Shown here in pieces: positions 26,031 to 33,931 of a DNA stretch of 64,000 nt. Under the pieces are notes generated by a model that was not told where the DNA came from, searched no databases, and worked only from the letters and a program-made list of their open reading frames with translations. Positions within the stretch are counted from its first letter, which is position 1. Every line of letters starts with the position of its first letter. Source of the DNA: Actinomyces minihominis. Lineage in GTDB: Bacteria > Actinomycetota > Actinomycetes > Actinomycetales > Actinomycetaceae. Location of the stretch: positions 124,001-188,000 of the forward strand of contig NZ_FYEG01000003.1 of assembly GCF_900187855.1 (NCBI RefSeq). Direction: 5' to 3'. The position numbers and the translations under genes were made by a program.

Positions 26031-28121
26031 TCACCCCCTGCTGGAGCGCACTCCTTCGAGAAGGCGAGTGATCTGCTCAGCTACCACATCGCCACGAAGC
26101 TGGACCCAAGTACTGGTGAGGTGGTGGGAGTCGCGGTACATGGTAACCACCCCATCATTGGCACGGCACATGTCCCCCTCACAATAGATGTCCGCCAGGT
26201 CCATGAAAGTCACACCCTCGATCTGCGGAACATCGAGATCCTCAAAAGGCCGGTAGAAATCAGCCTTTGAAATGGCGCACTTCTCCAGGGGATTTGATTC
26301 CAGGCACACGGGTGCTAGGTTCCCACCTGCTGGATTATCCCGTAGCCCTAGGACCTGAACCCCGGCGGCAGACAGGGTCTCAAAAGCCTTCGTGTAACCA
26401 TCGGGAATCCACTCTCCACTCATCCGGGCTCGCGTCCCCATGGTCACAACGAGGTCGACGTCCTCATCCAAAAGGGACTGCATGACCTCTTCATTCCACT
26501 CGGCGCAAGTCGAATCCAGTTCAAACTCGGAATCAACATCGCTTGAAAAGAGACAGCTCGATTTAATGTACGTAAGGAGGCGGGCATCTGCCTCCTCTGC
26601 GGCCCTTTCAGCAACCTCAACCCACTGCTGGGAGTGGGATCCCCCGACCACCGCAACGGTTAGGTCCGAGTCTTCATCCCCCCACTCACAGGTGAGTACT
26701 TCGGGCTTCGTAATCTCTTGCACACAGCCCTCCTCGACCACACGTCGGTAGAAGTCATCCTTCGCAATTGAGGGGTGCGGAACAAGGTCGTCGTTGGAGT
26801 TGGCGGGTGTCAGCTCACCCAGGTCCGTAATGGTGATCTGGTCAGAGAGCTTGGCTGCTGCCGCCACGTCGAGGGCGTCCCGGCGGTCCAACTGTCCGGT
26901 CCAGAAGGTAATGGCCATGGCGGGCAGCGCCAAAAGGAGAACCAACACCATCAAAGTGGCGCGCCAGGATCGCGTCAAAACCTTTGACTTCCGAAGCGGG
27001 TCCTCAATCAGCTTGGTTGTCGCCACTGCCAGCACTAGGGCGAGGACGATGATACCCAGTCCTCCGAGCAGGGAGACCTCCGATCCAAACTGGTAGCGGT
27101 ATGCCACAAGAAGGGGCCAGTGCCACAGGTAGAAGGCAAACGAAGAGTCGGCTATCACCAGGACGGGCTTCCACGTCAGCGGCTTGGGCTCGACGCGGTT
27201 CCAAGAAGAAGTGATGATCCCCAGGGCTGCAAGGACCGGGATCAGCGAGAGGTAGCCGGGGAGCAGTCGTGACAGATCCAGAAATGCACCAAGGAGAAGA
27301 AGCGTCAGAAGGCCGAGCCAACCAAGGATCTTCGCAGTTTGCCGGCTGCGGAACTCTCGCCTCATGAGCAGGAAGAGCAGTGCCCCCGCCATGAACTCCC
27401 AGAGTCGGGCAAAGGTGTTGAAGTAGGCCGCAGGCTGGTTGGTTTCAGTGGTGTAGACAGAGTAGGCGAAAGAAACCACAAAGATGGTGCCGCTTAGGAC
27501 AATCAGTGCTCGTCGTGGGTCCCGATCTGAGCCGTGTCGCGCCCGAACCAATGTGACAATCAGCCACGTGGCCAAAGCGAACAGGATGTAAAACTGCACG
27601 TTCACTGCCAGGGCCCAGAACTGCTGGAACGGCGAGGCAGCGTCATCCTGCTGTGCATAGTCGGTTGCGGCACCGATCAACTGCCAGTTCTCGAAGAAAC
27701 CAACCGAGGCCCAGGCCGAACCAAGCGCTGCCCGTTGGGCACTTCGCGGCATCCAGAGGGCTGCGATCATGATGGTTCCGAGGATGACGACGACAGCAGA
27801 GGGAATGACGCGGCGAGCGGTCCTCAGGAGATAGTCACGCAGGCGAAGAGCCAGGTCCCTGAAGCTTGTTGACCTGTGGAATGACCTGTACAAGGATCCC
27901 ACCGCAAAGTAGCCCGCGACGACGAAAAAGACATCGACCCCACCGGAGACCCTGCCAAACCAGATGTGGTAGACCGCAACCAGTAGTGCGGCCACGGTTC
28001 GCAGCCCCTGCACACCAACCAGATAGCGCCTGGGAGCCCCTGTCCCGCTTTGGGATACTGCGGATGCTTTGACCGCCAGATAACCAGACGGTCGAGAGTC
28101 GTGTTGAGCCGGGGTGGCCAT
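26031..28121 (-). CDS. Acyltransferase-3 with C-terminal SGNH domain (OatA-like)
   Basis: 696 residues. Residues 30-400 are the acyltransferase-3 membrane domain with about ten helices and the hallmark RYLVGVQGLRTVAALLVAVY plus DVFFVVAGY at the start. Residues 480-690 form a secreted SGNH-type hydrolase: nucleophile Ser in VVGGSHSQQW near residue 494 and the C-terminal Asp-x2-His in MYRDSHHLTS near residue 664. The architecture O-acetylates cell-wall or surface polysaccharide (OatA of peptidoglycan; others act on exopolysaccharide). A single gene with no glycan cluster in the window. Confidence 0.92.
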   Translation of the reverse strand: MATPAQHDSRPSGYLAVKASAVSQSGTGAPRRYLVGVQGLRTVAALLVAVYHIWFGRVSGGVDVFFVVAGYFAVGSLYRSFHRSTSFRDLALRLRDYLLRTARRVIPSAVVVILGTIMIAALWMPRSAQRAALGSAWASVGFFENWQLIGAATDYAQQDDAASPFQQFWALAVNVQFYILFALATWLIVTLVRARHGSDRDPRRALIVLSGTIFVVSFAYSVYTTETNQPAAYFNTFARLWEFMAGALLFLLMRREFRSRQTAKILGWLGLLTLLLLGAFLDLSRLLPGYLSLIPVLAALGIITSSWNRVEPKPLTWKPVLVIADSSFAFYLWHWPLLVAYRYQFGSEVSLLGGLGIIVLALVLAVATTKLIEDPLRKSKVLTRSWRATLMVLVLLLALPAMAITFWTGQLDRRDALDVAAAAKLSDQITITDLGELTPANSNDDLVPHPSIAKDDFYRRVVEEGCVQEITKPEVLTCEWGDEDSDLTVAVVGGSHSQQWVEVAERAAEEADARLLTYIKSSCLFSSDVDSEFELDSTCAEWNEEVMQSLLDEDVDLVVTMGTRARMSGEWIPDGYTKAFETLSAAGVQVLGLRDNPAGGNLAPVCLESNPLEKCAISKADFYRPFEDLDVPQIEGVTFMDLADIYCEGDMCRANDGVVTMYRDSHHLTSTWVQLRGDVVAEQITRLLEGVRSSRG

Positions 28122-28553
28122 TGAAACTCACTTTCAAATCCTGCGTCACCTACGGAAGCGAACTGGCAACACCGCAATTGGGCGGTACCTTTGTTGCTCC
28201 CCCAGCAGGCTACCGGGCCCCGCTCTGCCAACTCCTCGAACCCCTGTCCCTGTGCGTGAGATCTCGTCAATATGAAGCCTTGAGCTTGAGTTCGGCTCTC
28301 ACTTTGGGCCCCGCGGTCCTCCGGAGGCGCCTTGGTCCTTCACCGGTGCAGATTTAGCCAGATTTGGGTCCCAAATGGCCCCTGCGCAGGACCACCGCAC
28401 CCCCGGAGGACCAAGGCGGCGTAAAGGTAGCGATCTGCTCCCCGTTTTCCCTACGGAACTGCGACTCTATGCTGGTCGCCGACTTCGCATCCCCGCCCGG
28501 CCTAGCAGACCGTCTCTAGCCATGAAACTGACACAAAGGAGTAGAAGGTCGAG
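28122..28553. other. 432-base intergenic region with palindromes
   Basis: No convincing gene. It separates the acyltransferase gene (leftward) from the decayed unit (rightward) and contains the palindrome cluster described at 28315-28418. A ribosome-site-like AAAGGAG lies 18 bases upstream of the ATG at 28554. Otherwise I see no clear promoter, and the long frames here have no sensible protein sequence. Confidence 0.6.
28315..28418. repeat. Cluster of palindromes with two competing long stems
   Basis: Perfect palindromes: CCTCCGGAGG (28318-28327), CACCGGTG (28341-28348), ATTTGGG-T-CCCAAAT (28362-28376) and CCTGCGCAGG (28381-28390). Two longer arms also pair: CGCCTTGGTCCT (28328-28339) with AGGACCAAGGCG (28407-28418), and GGTCCTCCGG (28315-28324) with CCGGAGGACC (28403-28412). 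These share the right arm and so exclude each other. It could be an attenuator-like RNA switch, a recombination site or a DNA-binding array. Confidence 0.7.
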
Positions 28554-29604
28554 ATGGTCAAGACGCCTGATTTCAGCAAAATGAAAGACATCATCGGTGA
28601 TGCGAAAGACGCGGTTGGAAAGGCTGTCGGAAGTGCCGCCGATGTGGTCGAAGTGCCTCTGAGAAGATCGGTTCCCAGATCGATGAGATGAAGTCACAAA
28701 GAGCGCAGAACGCCGCGGAGAAGGAAGCTGCGAAGCAGCCCACCCCTCATGAGTAAGCAGTCATTGAATACAACGACGCCTACATGGAGTTGAACGACGC
28801 AGGAATGCAGCTCTTTGGCCAGCGTGAGCGCACGGTGGATTTGCTCGACTTGATCGAGTTTCTCGTGAACAGCATTGCCCGAACCTCCAAGTCATTCGAC
28901 GCTGATTTCGTCGAAATCAAGACCCACAAGCAGGACTTTAGTTCTCTTACACAGTTCGCCGAAAATGAGCTTGCGACCGTCCGGAAGAGCGCTGTTGGTG
29001 CTGGTGCTGGTGTGGCCACTGGAGCGAGCGTTGCTGCAATCGCCCCGACCGCAGCCATGTGGGTCGCCACCACCTTCGGCACAGCATCCACAGGAGCTGC
29101 TATTTCCTCACTCTCCGGCGCTGCAGAAAAAATGCTGCCCTCGCATGGCTGGGTGGGGGGACCCTCGCCGCAAGCGGTGGCGGAATGGCAGCAGGGTCTG
29201 CATTCCTTGCCCTTGCGGGACCTGTGTGGTGGACTATCGCCGGGGCCACGGTACTCACCTCTGTGGTGGTCATTACCAACACGAAGTTGAGGTCAAAAAA
29301 GGAGAAGGAAAAGGTCCTCTCGGAGGGCAAGAGGAATACCGCGAGCACGGACCGCATGACTGCCAAGGTCGCAGCACTGGCGCAGAAGACTGAAGTACTC
29401 CGTGAGCGTCTTGTCGAGAGCTACGAGGGCTCCCTTCCGACCTTCGGAGAGGACTACGCAGAACTCAGCCGTGATGAGCAGGTCCGACTCGCCTCCCTCG
29501 TCAACAGCGCCAAGGCCTGTTCTGTGCTTCTGAGCGAGCGCTTTGAAGAGAAGTCCGATGAAATATCAGATGACGAGACAGTAGAGGTGCCAGACGGTGA
29601 GTGA
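28554..29604 (+). pseudogene. Decayed gene for a Gly/Ala-rich membrane-inserting protein
   Basis: Coding sense is continuous across three lesions. (1) ATG 28554 (MVKTPDFSKMKDIIGDAKD) shifts frame near 28653; one added base restores SEKIGSQIDEMKSQRAQ. (2) A TAA stop at 28754-28756 interrupts the same frame, which goes on as AVIEYNDAYMELNDAGMQLF from 28757. (3) At 29127-29132 an A6 run breaks the frame; one extra A joins ISSLSGAAEK to NAALAWLGGG. The reconstructed protein has a polar helical N-terminus, a long Gly/Ala membrane segment (GAGAGVATGASVAA to LAGPVWWTIAGATVL) and an acidic coiled-coil tail. Family unnamed. It overlaps the partner gene at 29597 by eight bases. Confidence 0.7.
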
Positions 29605-30323
29605 TGCCGAAAAGCTCATCAAGAGTAACCAAGAGCAAGCAGTCGCCTCATGGATCAACTACCTCAACCAGGTTCGCCTGGATCGTCTTGTCGATGCACT
29701 AACGAAACAGGACATGAACTTGGGTAACGCTCTGTCAAGTGTTCAGGATGCCTTGGAGCAGATTGGCCGAAGCGTCGTCGACGTGAACCGTGGCGGACAG
29801 AAAGGAATGCACGGCTTTATCGCCGAGATCTCGGAAATGGGCATAGGCAACGCCAGGGAACAGATCCTCGGTAAACCCTCCGTGTACGAATGGGTCAATG
29901 ACAACGGGCCTATCGACCTGCTGCGCGACGGCGTCGCCATCCAGCAGAAGTTCGTGGCAGCAGGGGTACGCTACGGTCTCGGCGCAATCTCTGAACACCT
30001 TGACAAGTACCCGGACTTCATCAAAGCAGGGAGTAAGTACCAGATCCCCAGCGACCACTATGCCGTTATCGACCGATGGCTAAACATGTCAGGTGAGGAT
30101 GCCCAGCGGTCCCTGAGCCACAGCGGAGATGGGCCCTCGTATAGAGACTGGCTGCGTGTCCAGGAATTCTTCAAGGAGGGCACAGTACCCGTCGATTCGC
30201 TGGAGCCATCGACCCTCGGGTACGCGCAGGTGCAGCGCGGAACCTACCAGGCAACTCTGGATGGAGAGAAAAAATCGCTACGCGAAACTGACAAATCAAT
30301 ACGCGAAGAAGCGTACCAAGAGA

Positions 30324-30342
30324 GCTGCCCGGGGCTGCCCGG
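30324..30342 (+). repeat. Tandem GCTGCCCGG repeat at the truncation junction
   Basis: GCTGCCCGGG (30324-30333) is followed directly by GCTGCCCGG (30334-30342). It marks the point where the upstream frame stops looking like protein-coding sequence and the lacI promoter begins, so it may be the scar of the rearrangement that brought the cassette in. Confidence 0.5.
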
Positions 30343-30348
30343 TAGAAT
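30343..30348 (+). promoter_or_regulatory. Probable -10 element of the lacI gene
   Basis: TAGAAT at 30343-30348 lies eight bases before the ATG at 30357, so transcription would begin at or next to the start codon. No good ribosome site precedes the ATG. Leaderless messages are common in actinobacteria. The -35 box is unclear. Confidence 0.5.
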
Positions 30349-30356
30349 AGGCATCC

Positions 30357-31436
30357 ATGGAGACACCCCAAGAAGACCTAGCTTCTCGCTCACGCCCATC
30401 AATGAAGGACGTGGCAGAGCTCGCCGGAGTTTCACAACGGACCGTCTCTAATGTCCTTGGTAAATACCCTCACGTCACTCCTTACACTCGAGATCGAGTG
30501 CTGGCCGCAGTCGAGCAACTCGGGTATCGACCCAATATCGCTGCCCAGCAGCTACGGATGGGTGTCACCAAGACAATCGCATTGGTGCTTCCCAATCTCT
30601 CCTGGCCTTACTTTGGCGAGATCGCCCACCTGGTGCAGAAGGAGGCTCAGCGCGCCGGCTATCGACTGTTGATCGCAGAGACCGAAGGCTCTAGAGAACG
30701 TGAGGCCGCTGTCCTCTCGAACCTCGGTACCAATCTGATTGATGGCGTTATCCTCTCCTCAATTGAGTTGGATACAAAGGAACTCGATGACCTTCGGATA
30801 GACGCTCCCCTAGTCCTCCTTGGTGAGATGATTTCTGGCGCAACTCATCCTCACTACACAATCGACAATGTCGAAGCGGCTCGCGAGCTAACCTGGCACC
30901 TCCACAGCCAGGGAGTACGGCGATTCGCTCTCCTGGGTGCCACAGCAACCAAGGCAACTGCCTCGGCTGGTGTGCTTCGTCGAGCAGGGTTTGAGCAGGC
31001 ATTGGTCGAGGCGGGAGTCACGACTTCAGCAGGAACCGCACGGTATGATCATCTCCCCGCCTCACCGTGGACGGCTGAACGAGGGAGAGCCCACGTTGCC
31101 GAATGGGTTCGAAGAAATCCTCTGCCAGACGCGATCGTTGCCCTCAATGACCTACTGGCCGCAGGAGCTTTGCGCGCATTGAGCGACGCGGAAATCAATG
31201 TTCCCGGAGAGGTCCTACTCACGGGATGGGACGGAACAGTAATCTCCAAGTACGCGACCCCATCGATGACTACGGTGTCCCCTAACAAAGCTGCAATCGC
31301 TCAGCACGCGGTGCGGGGGTTGATTTCACTCATTGAAGGCAACCCAACCCCCGCCGGCGACGTCTTTGTCGAACATTCCATCAAGATCCGCGAATCATCA
31401 CTCCCAATCAAAACAGGGAGAGAGTTCCTGGACTGA
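30357..31436 (+). CDS. LacI-family transcriptional regulator
   Basis: 359 residues. N-terminal HTH (residues 16-62): MKDVAELAGVSQRTVSNVL, a hinge helix ending PNIAAQQLRMG, then a periplasmic-binding-type sugar sensor domain (TKTIALVLPNLSWPYF to the end), with the usual ALNDLLAAGALRAL and LTGWDG motifs. It converges on the MBL/MFS/GH2 genes and most probably represses them, with a sugar or sugar phosphate as inducer. Candidate operators lie at 35805-35829 and 33875-33890. Confidence 0.93.
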   Translation: METPQEDLASRSRPSMKDVAELAGVSQRTVSNVLGKYPHVTPYTRDRVLAAVEQLGYRPNIAAQQLRMGVTKTIALVLPNLSWPYFGEIAHLVQKEAQRAGYRLLIAETEGSREREAAVLSNLGTNLIDGVILSSIELDTKELDDLRIDAPLVLLGEMISGATHPHYTIDNVEAARELTWHLHSQGVRRFALLGATATKATASAGVLRRAGFEQALVEAGVTTSAGTARYDHLPASPWTAERGRAHVAEWVRRNPLPDAIVALNDLLAAGALRALSDAEINVPGEVLLTGWDGTVISKYATPSMTTVSPNKAAIAQHAVRGLISLIEGNPTPAGDVFVEHSIKIRESSLPIKTGREFLD

Positions 31437-31475
31437 CACTCCAAAGTCTGCTCGCCTAACACTGGTGGCGTTGGG

Positions 31476-32312
31476 CTAAAACTCTATCTCCATCCCGTCG
31501 TATGCAATAACAAAGCCCTCTGGCTCGGCCACTTCACACATTGACTCGTAGGTGCATGGGATGTTGTGAGTGAAGTGGTTTGCCACAAAGATCGTGTCTG
31601 GTTTCACCAAACCCATTTCCTCCATACGCTCACGCACCTGTAGATTCTCACTAAAGTTCATGTGCACCTCGGACTCAATATCCGTGTTACCAAAGGTACA
31701 ATCAAGCGAGACATAGTCAAAGCAAAGCCCCGACTCTGCTAACGCAGCCCAAGTCTTGTCCGAGATGAACCCGGTATCGTGCGCGTACAAGAGGGACTTC
31801 TCCCCATGGGAGATAGCGTAGATAACACAGTCACCGAAATTGAATCCGTGGCGTGCGTCAAGCGTCAACACGTCGTACTTGTCTAGCACTCTAAATCTGT
31901 CACCATGCTTGACCTCGTGAAACTTCAGCTTCGTTTCGTCAACCATCTGCTCCAGCATGAGAGCACGCTCGTACATTCCCCGAACCGTGTGTGTCGAGTA
32001 GACATCCAGGCAACCTGTGAGCCCGTTTGAGTAGTACCCCATTCGGTAGGCCAAGTCCTCACCGTAAAAGTGGTCCGAATGCCAGTGTGTTACTAATAGT
32101 GCTTCGATGTCAGAAAGTGGAAATGGGTGCTCCAGAGTGTGCAGGTAAGTATCCCCGGGGAAGTCGATCAGCAGTTCATCGTTGATCAGCGCCTGAGTCT
32201 GAGTACGAATCTCCCGACCACGTACGGTTCGTGCGTTTTCACAAGTCTCACAATGGCAGAAAATTGCCGGTACTCGTTCGGCTGCTGCCGTCCCCATTTG
32301 TCGAATTTTCAT
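31476..32312 (-). CDS. Metallo-beta-lactamase-fold hydrolase (PhnP-like)
   Basis: 278 residues. The dinuclear metal motif VTHWHSDHF lies near residue 75, with further ligands in DARHGFNFGD, YAHDTGF and VANHFTHN. A Cys cluster near the N-terminus (FCHCETC, residues 18-24) resembles the extra Zn site of PhnP-type phosphodiesterases. In PhnP the substrate is a cyclic ribose phosphate; here the sugar cassette context suggests a cyclic or phosphorylated sugar ester, but that is inference. It starts 33 bases after the MFS gene in the same direction, so it belongs to the same operon. The start matches the family (MKIRQMGTAA). Confidence 0.85.
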   Translation of the reverse strand: MKIRQMGTAAAERVPAIFCHCETCENARTVRGREIRTQTQALINDELLIDFPGDTYLHTLEHPFPLSDIEALLVTHWHSDHFYGEDLAYRMGYYSNGLTGCLDVYSTHTVRGMYERALMLEQMVDETKLKFHEVKHGDRFRVLDKYDVLTLDARHGFNFGDCVIYAISHGEKSLLYAHDTGFISDKTWAALAESGLCFDYVSLDCTFGNTDIESEVHMNFSENLQVRERMEEMGLVKPDTIFVANHFTHNIPCTYESMCEVAEPEGFVIAYDGMEIEF

Positions 32313-32345
32313 CGCATATCCTCCTCTTTTCTCGTAATGGAACTT

Positions 32346-33719
32346 CTAGTCGACTACGTCAACCAGCGGGTCGACTTCAGTTCCGGTCCCAACCCCGGCT
32401 GTCGTTGACCGATCCTGTTCCGTCGTCACTGTTGAGCGTCCACCATTTCGCTTGATGAGGTAGGCGCCAAGTATGTTCACTAGGACCGATACCAAACAGA
32501 AAACACCCATGATGATGAACATCCGACTGTAGGCATCTTCGGTTGAGTAGTTGTCAAGCAACGCGCCAAAAATCAGGTATCCAAAAAAGGCTGGTGAGTA
32601 CCCGATTGCCGATGCCAAAGACATAGCAGTCGCCGAGATCCCACGGCTGACCCCGTACTCTCCGATCGGAGCGTAGTAGACAGCGCGAACCGCGTAGCAG
32701 CATAGGGAGATGAGTAGCGCTACCCCAATGACAACGAACATGTAGCCATCACCCCTTGGGATGACCAGCATTAGTACGCAAAGCAGACCGATTACTGCAA
32801 AGACAACGGCCATCCACTGTGCACTGGACTTGAACTTCCAGCTCGCCATCATGCCTGAAAGTGGCGACGCAATAATTGCCATAACCCCAATGTTAAGAAT
32901 CCCGAAGAATCCCATGACGCCCGAGGAAAGGCCGAAGGTGCTCTGGATTATGGGAAGGAAGTAAGTGTTGGCGGCGACAAAGACCAGGTATCCGCCCGCA
33001 GCACCAAAGCCGGTGGTCCAAACAATCGGAAGCTTGGCAGCTTTTGCCAGCATCAGCAGTGCCTCTTTTTTGTTGGTCTTCTCTTTCTTCTGAAGAATCG
33101 TGCTCTGCAAGAAATCATTCGGGATCAGCTTCAGGACGACCAACGAGTACAGGATCATGAACACCGAGTAGAACGTCATCGCCAGTCGAACACCGAAAAC
33201 GCTTGAACCACCAATGAAGAACAGCCCCAACGTCAAACTGTTGATAATCAGACCATTGACTGAACGGATTGCCTCCTGGGTTGAGAAGGAGGCGGCTTGC
33301 GTGGCATCCGATGCTGTTCCACGGGTAGCCTTCTGCACAGTGGGCCAGTAGATCGCGTCCCCAAACAAACCAAATGCAATAAAGGTAATAACCAGATACC
33401 AGAACGGAAGGTCGGGAACCAGGGATGCGATTAGAGCAAAAATGCCGTAACCGACCATGTCAATCGCGATCATCTTCCTGATTGGAATCAAGTCCTGAAG
33501 CCAGCCGAGTAGAACATATCCAAAGATCTGGACAAATCCCACGAGTCCGAGCAGGAACCCCAGCTGCGTATTACTCACCCCGAGCGCTTCACGAAACGGC
33601 TCATAGAGCACGCCTCGTATGGAACCCCACCAGTAGATGCTGGTGGAGAAAGTTACAGTTAGGAAGACCGTAAAGCTGAGCTTATTCATTCCCAGATAAC
33701 GGAGAAACTTCTCTTTCAT
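32346..33719 (-). CDS. MFS transporter, sugar-type
   Basis: 457 residues with twelve hydrophobic helices. The start (MKEKFLRYLGMNKLSF) fits the family; a cytoplasmic loop with KKEKTNKKEALLML near residue 215 separates the two halves, and a polar tail follows the last helix. It resembles the sugar-phosphate/oligosaccharide porter branch with a WWGSIRGVLYEPFREALG first loop, but the exact substrate is unknown. Codon choice and base composition differ from the surrounding high-GC genes, which suggests acquisition with the cassette. Between GH2 and MBL genes in the same direction. Confidence 0.9.
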   Translation of the reverse strand: MKEKFLRYLGMNKLSFTVFLTVTFSTSIYWWGSIRGVLYEPFREALGVSNTQLGFLLGLVGFVQIFGYVLLGWLQDLIPIRKMIAIDMVGYGIFALIASLVPDLPFWYLVITFIAFGLFGDAIYWPTVQKATRGTASDATQAASFSTQEAIRSVNGLIINSLTLGLFFIGGSSVFGVRLAMTFYSVFMILYSLVVLKLIPNDFLQSTILQKKEKTNKKEALLMLAKAAKLPIVWTTGFGAAGGYLVFVAANTYFLPIIQSTFGLSSGVMGFFGILNIGVMAIIASPLSGMMASWKFKSSAQWMAVVFAVIGLLCVLMLVIPRGDGYMFVVIGVALLISLCCYAVRAVYYAPIGEYGVSRGISATAMSLASAIGYSPAFFGYLIFGALLDNYSTEDAYSRMFIIMGVFCLVSVLVNILGAYLIKRNGGRSTVTTEQDRSTTAGVGTGTEVDPLVDVVD

Positions 33720-33874
33720 TGGTCACGCTTTCTTCTATGCGTATATGGTTCAACGTATTGAGAGCTGACGGATCCCTCGTTCTATGTGCGACATTGCATT
33801 GGAAACCGTCGTGATTGACTCACCCACTGAGCCCCGCTTAAGTGTCTGGACCACGGGTGAGCTATGTACGTAAT

Positions 33875-33890
33875 GGTTCATCGGCGAACC
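33875..33890. promoter_or_regulatory. Imperfect inverted repeat between GH2 and MFS genes
   Basis: GGTTC (33875-33879) and GAACC (33886-33890) are inverted around ATCGGC in the 212-base gap between the GH2 stop and MFS start. It might be a LacI-type operator for the distal genes or a hairpin. Only the symmetry is seen. Confidence 0.35.
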
Positions 33891-33931
33891 GAGGATGTTA
33901 TTGGCCTTCTATTGCCACTATGGTGCCATCA

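Larger units (their letters stand above)
29597..30451 (+). pseudogene. 3'-truncated partner gene of unknown function
   Basis: The frame runs from the ATG-like start at 29597 (MSDAEKLIKSNQEQAVASW) through a soluble helical protein with the blocks LNQVRLDRLVDALTKQD, NRGGQKGMHGFIAEI, VNDNGPIDLLRDG and KYQIPSDHYAVIDRW. Around residue 240 (SIREEAYQES) it turns into tandem GCTGCCCGG repeats and then reads the 5' end of the lacI gene in the wrong frame (the last 32 or so codons). The original was probably much longer, so this is a truncation. It overlaps the decayed gene upstream by eight bases, as expected for an operon. I do not recognise its biochemical role. Confidence 0.65.
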
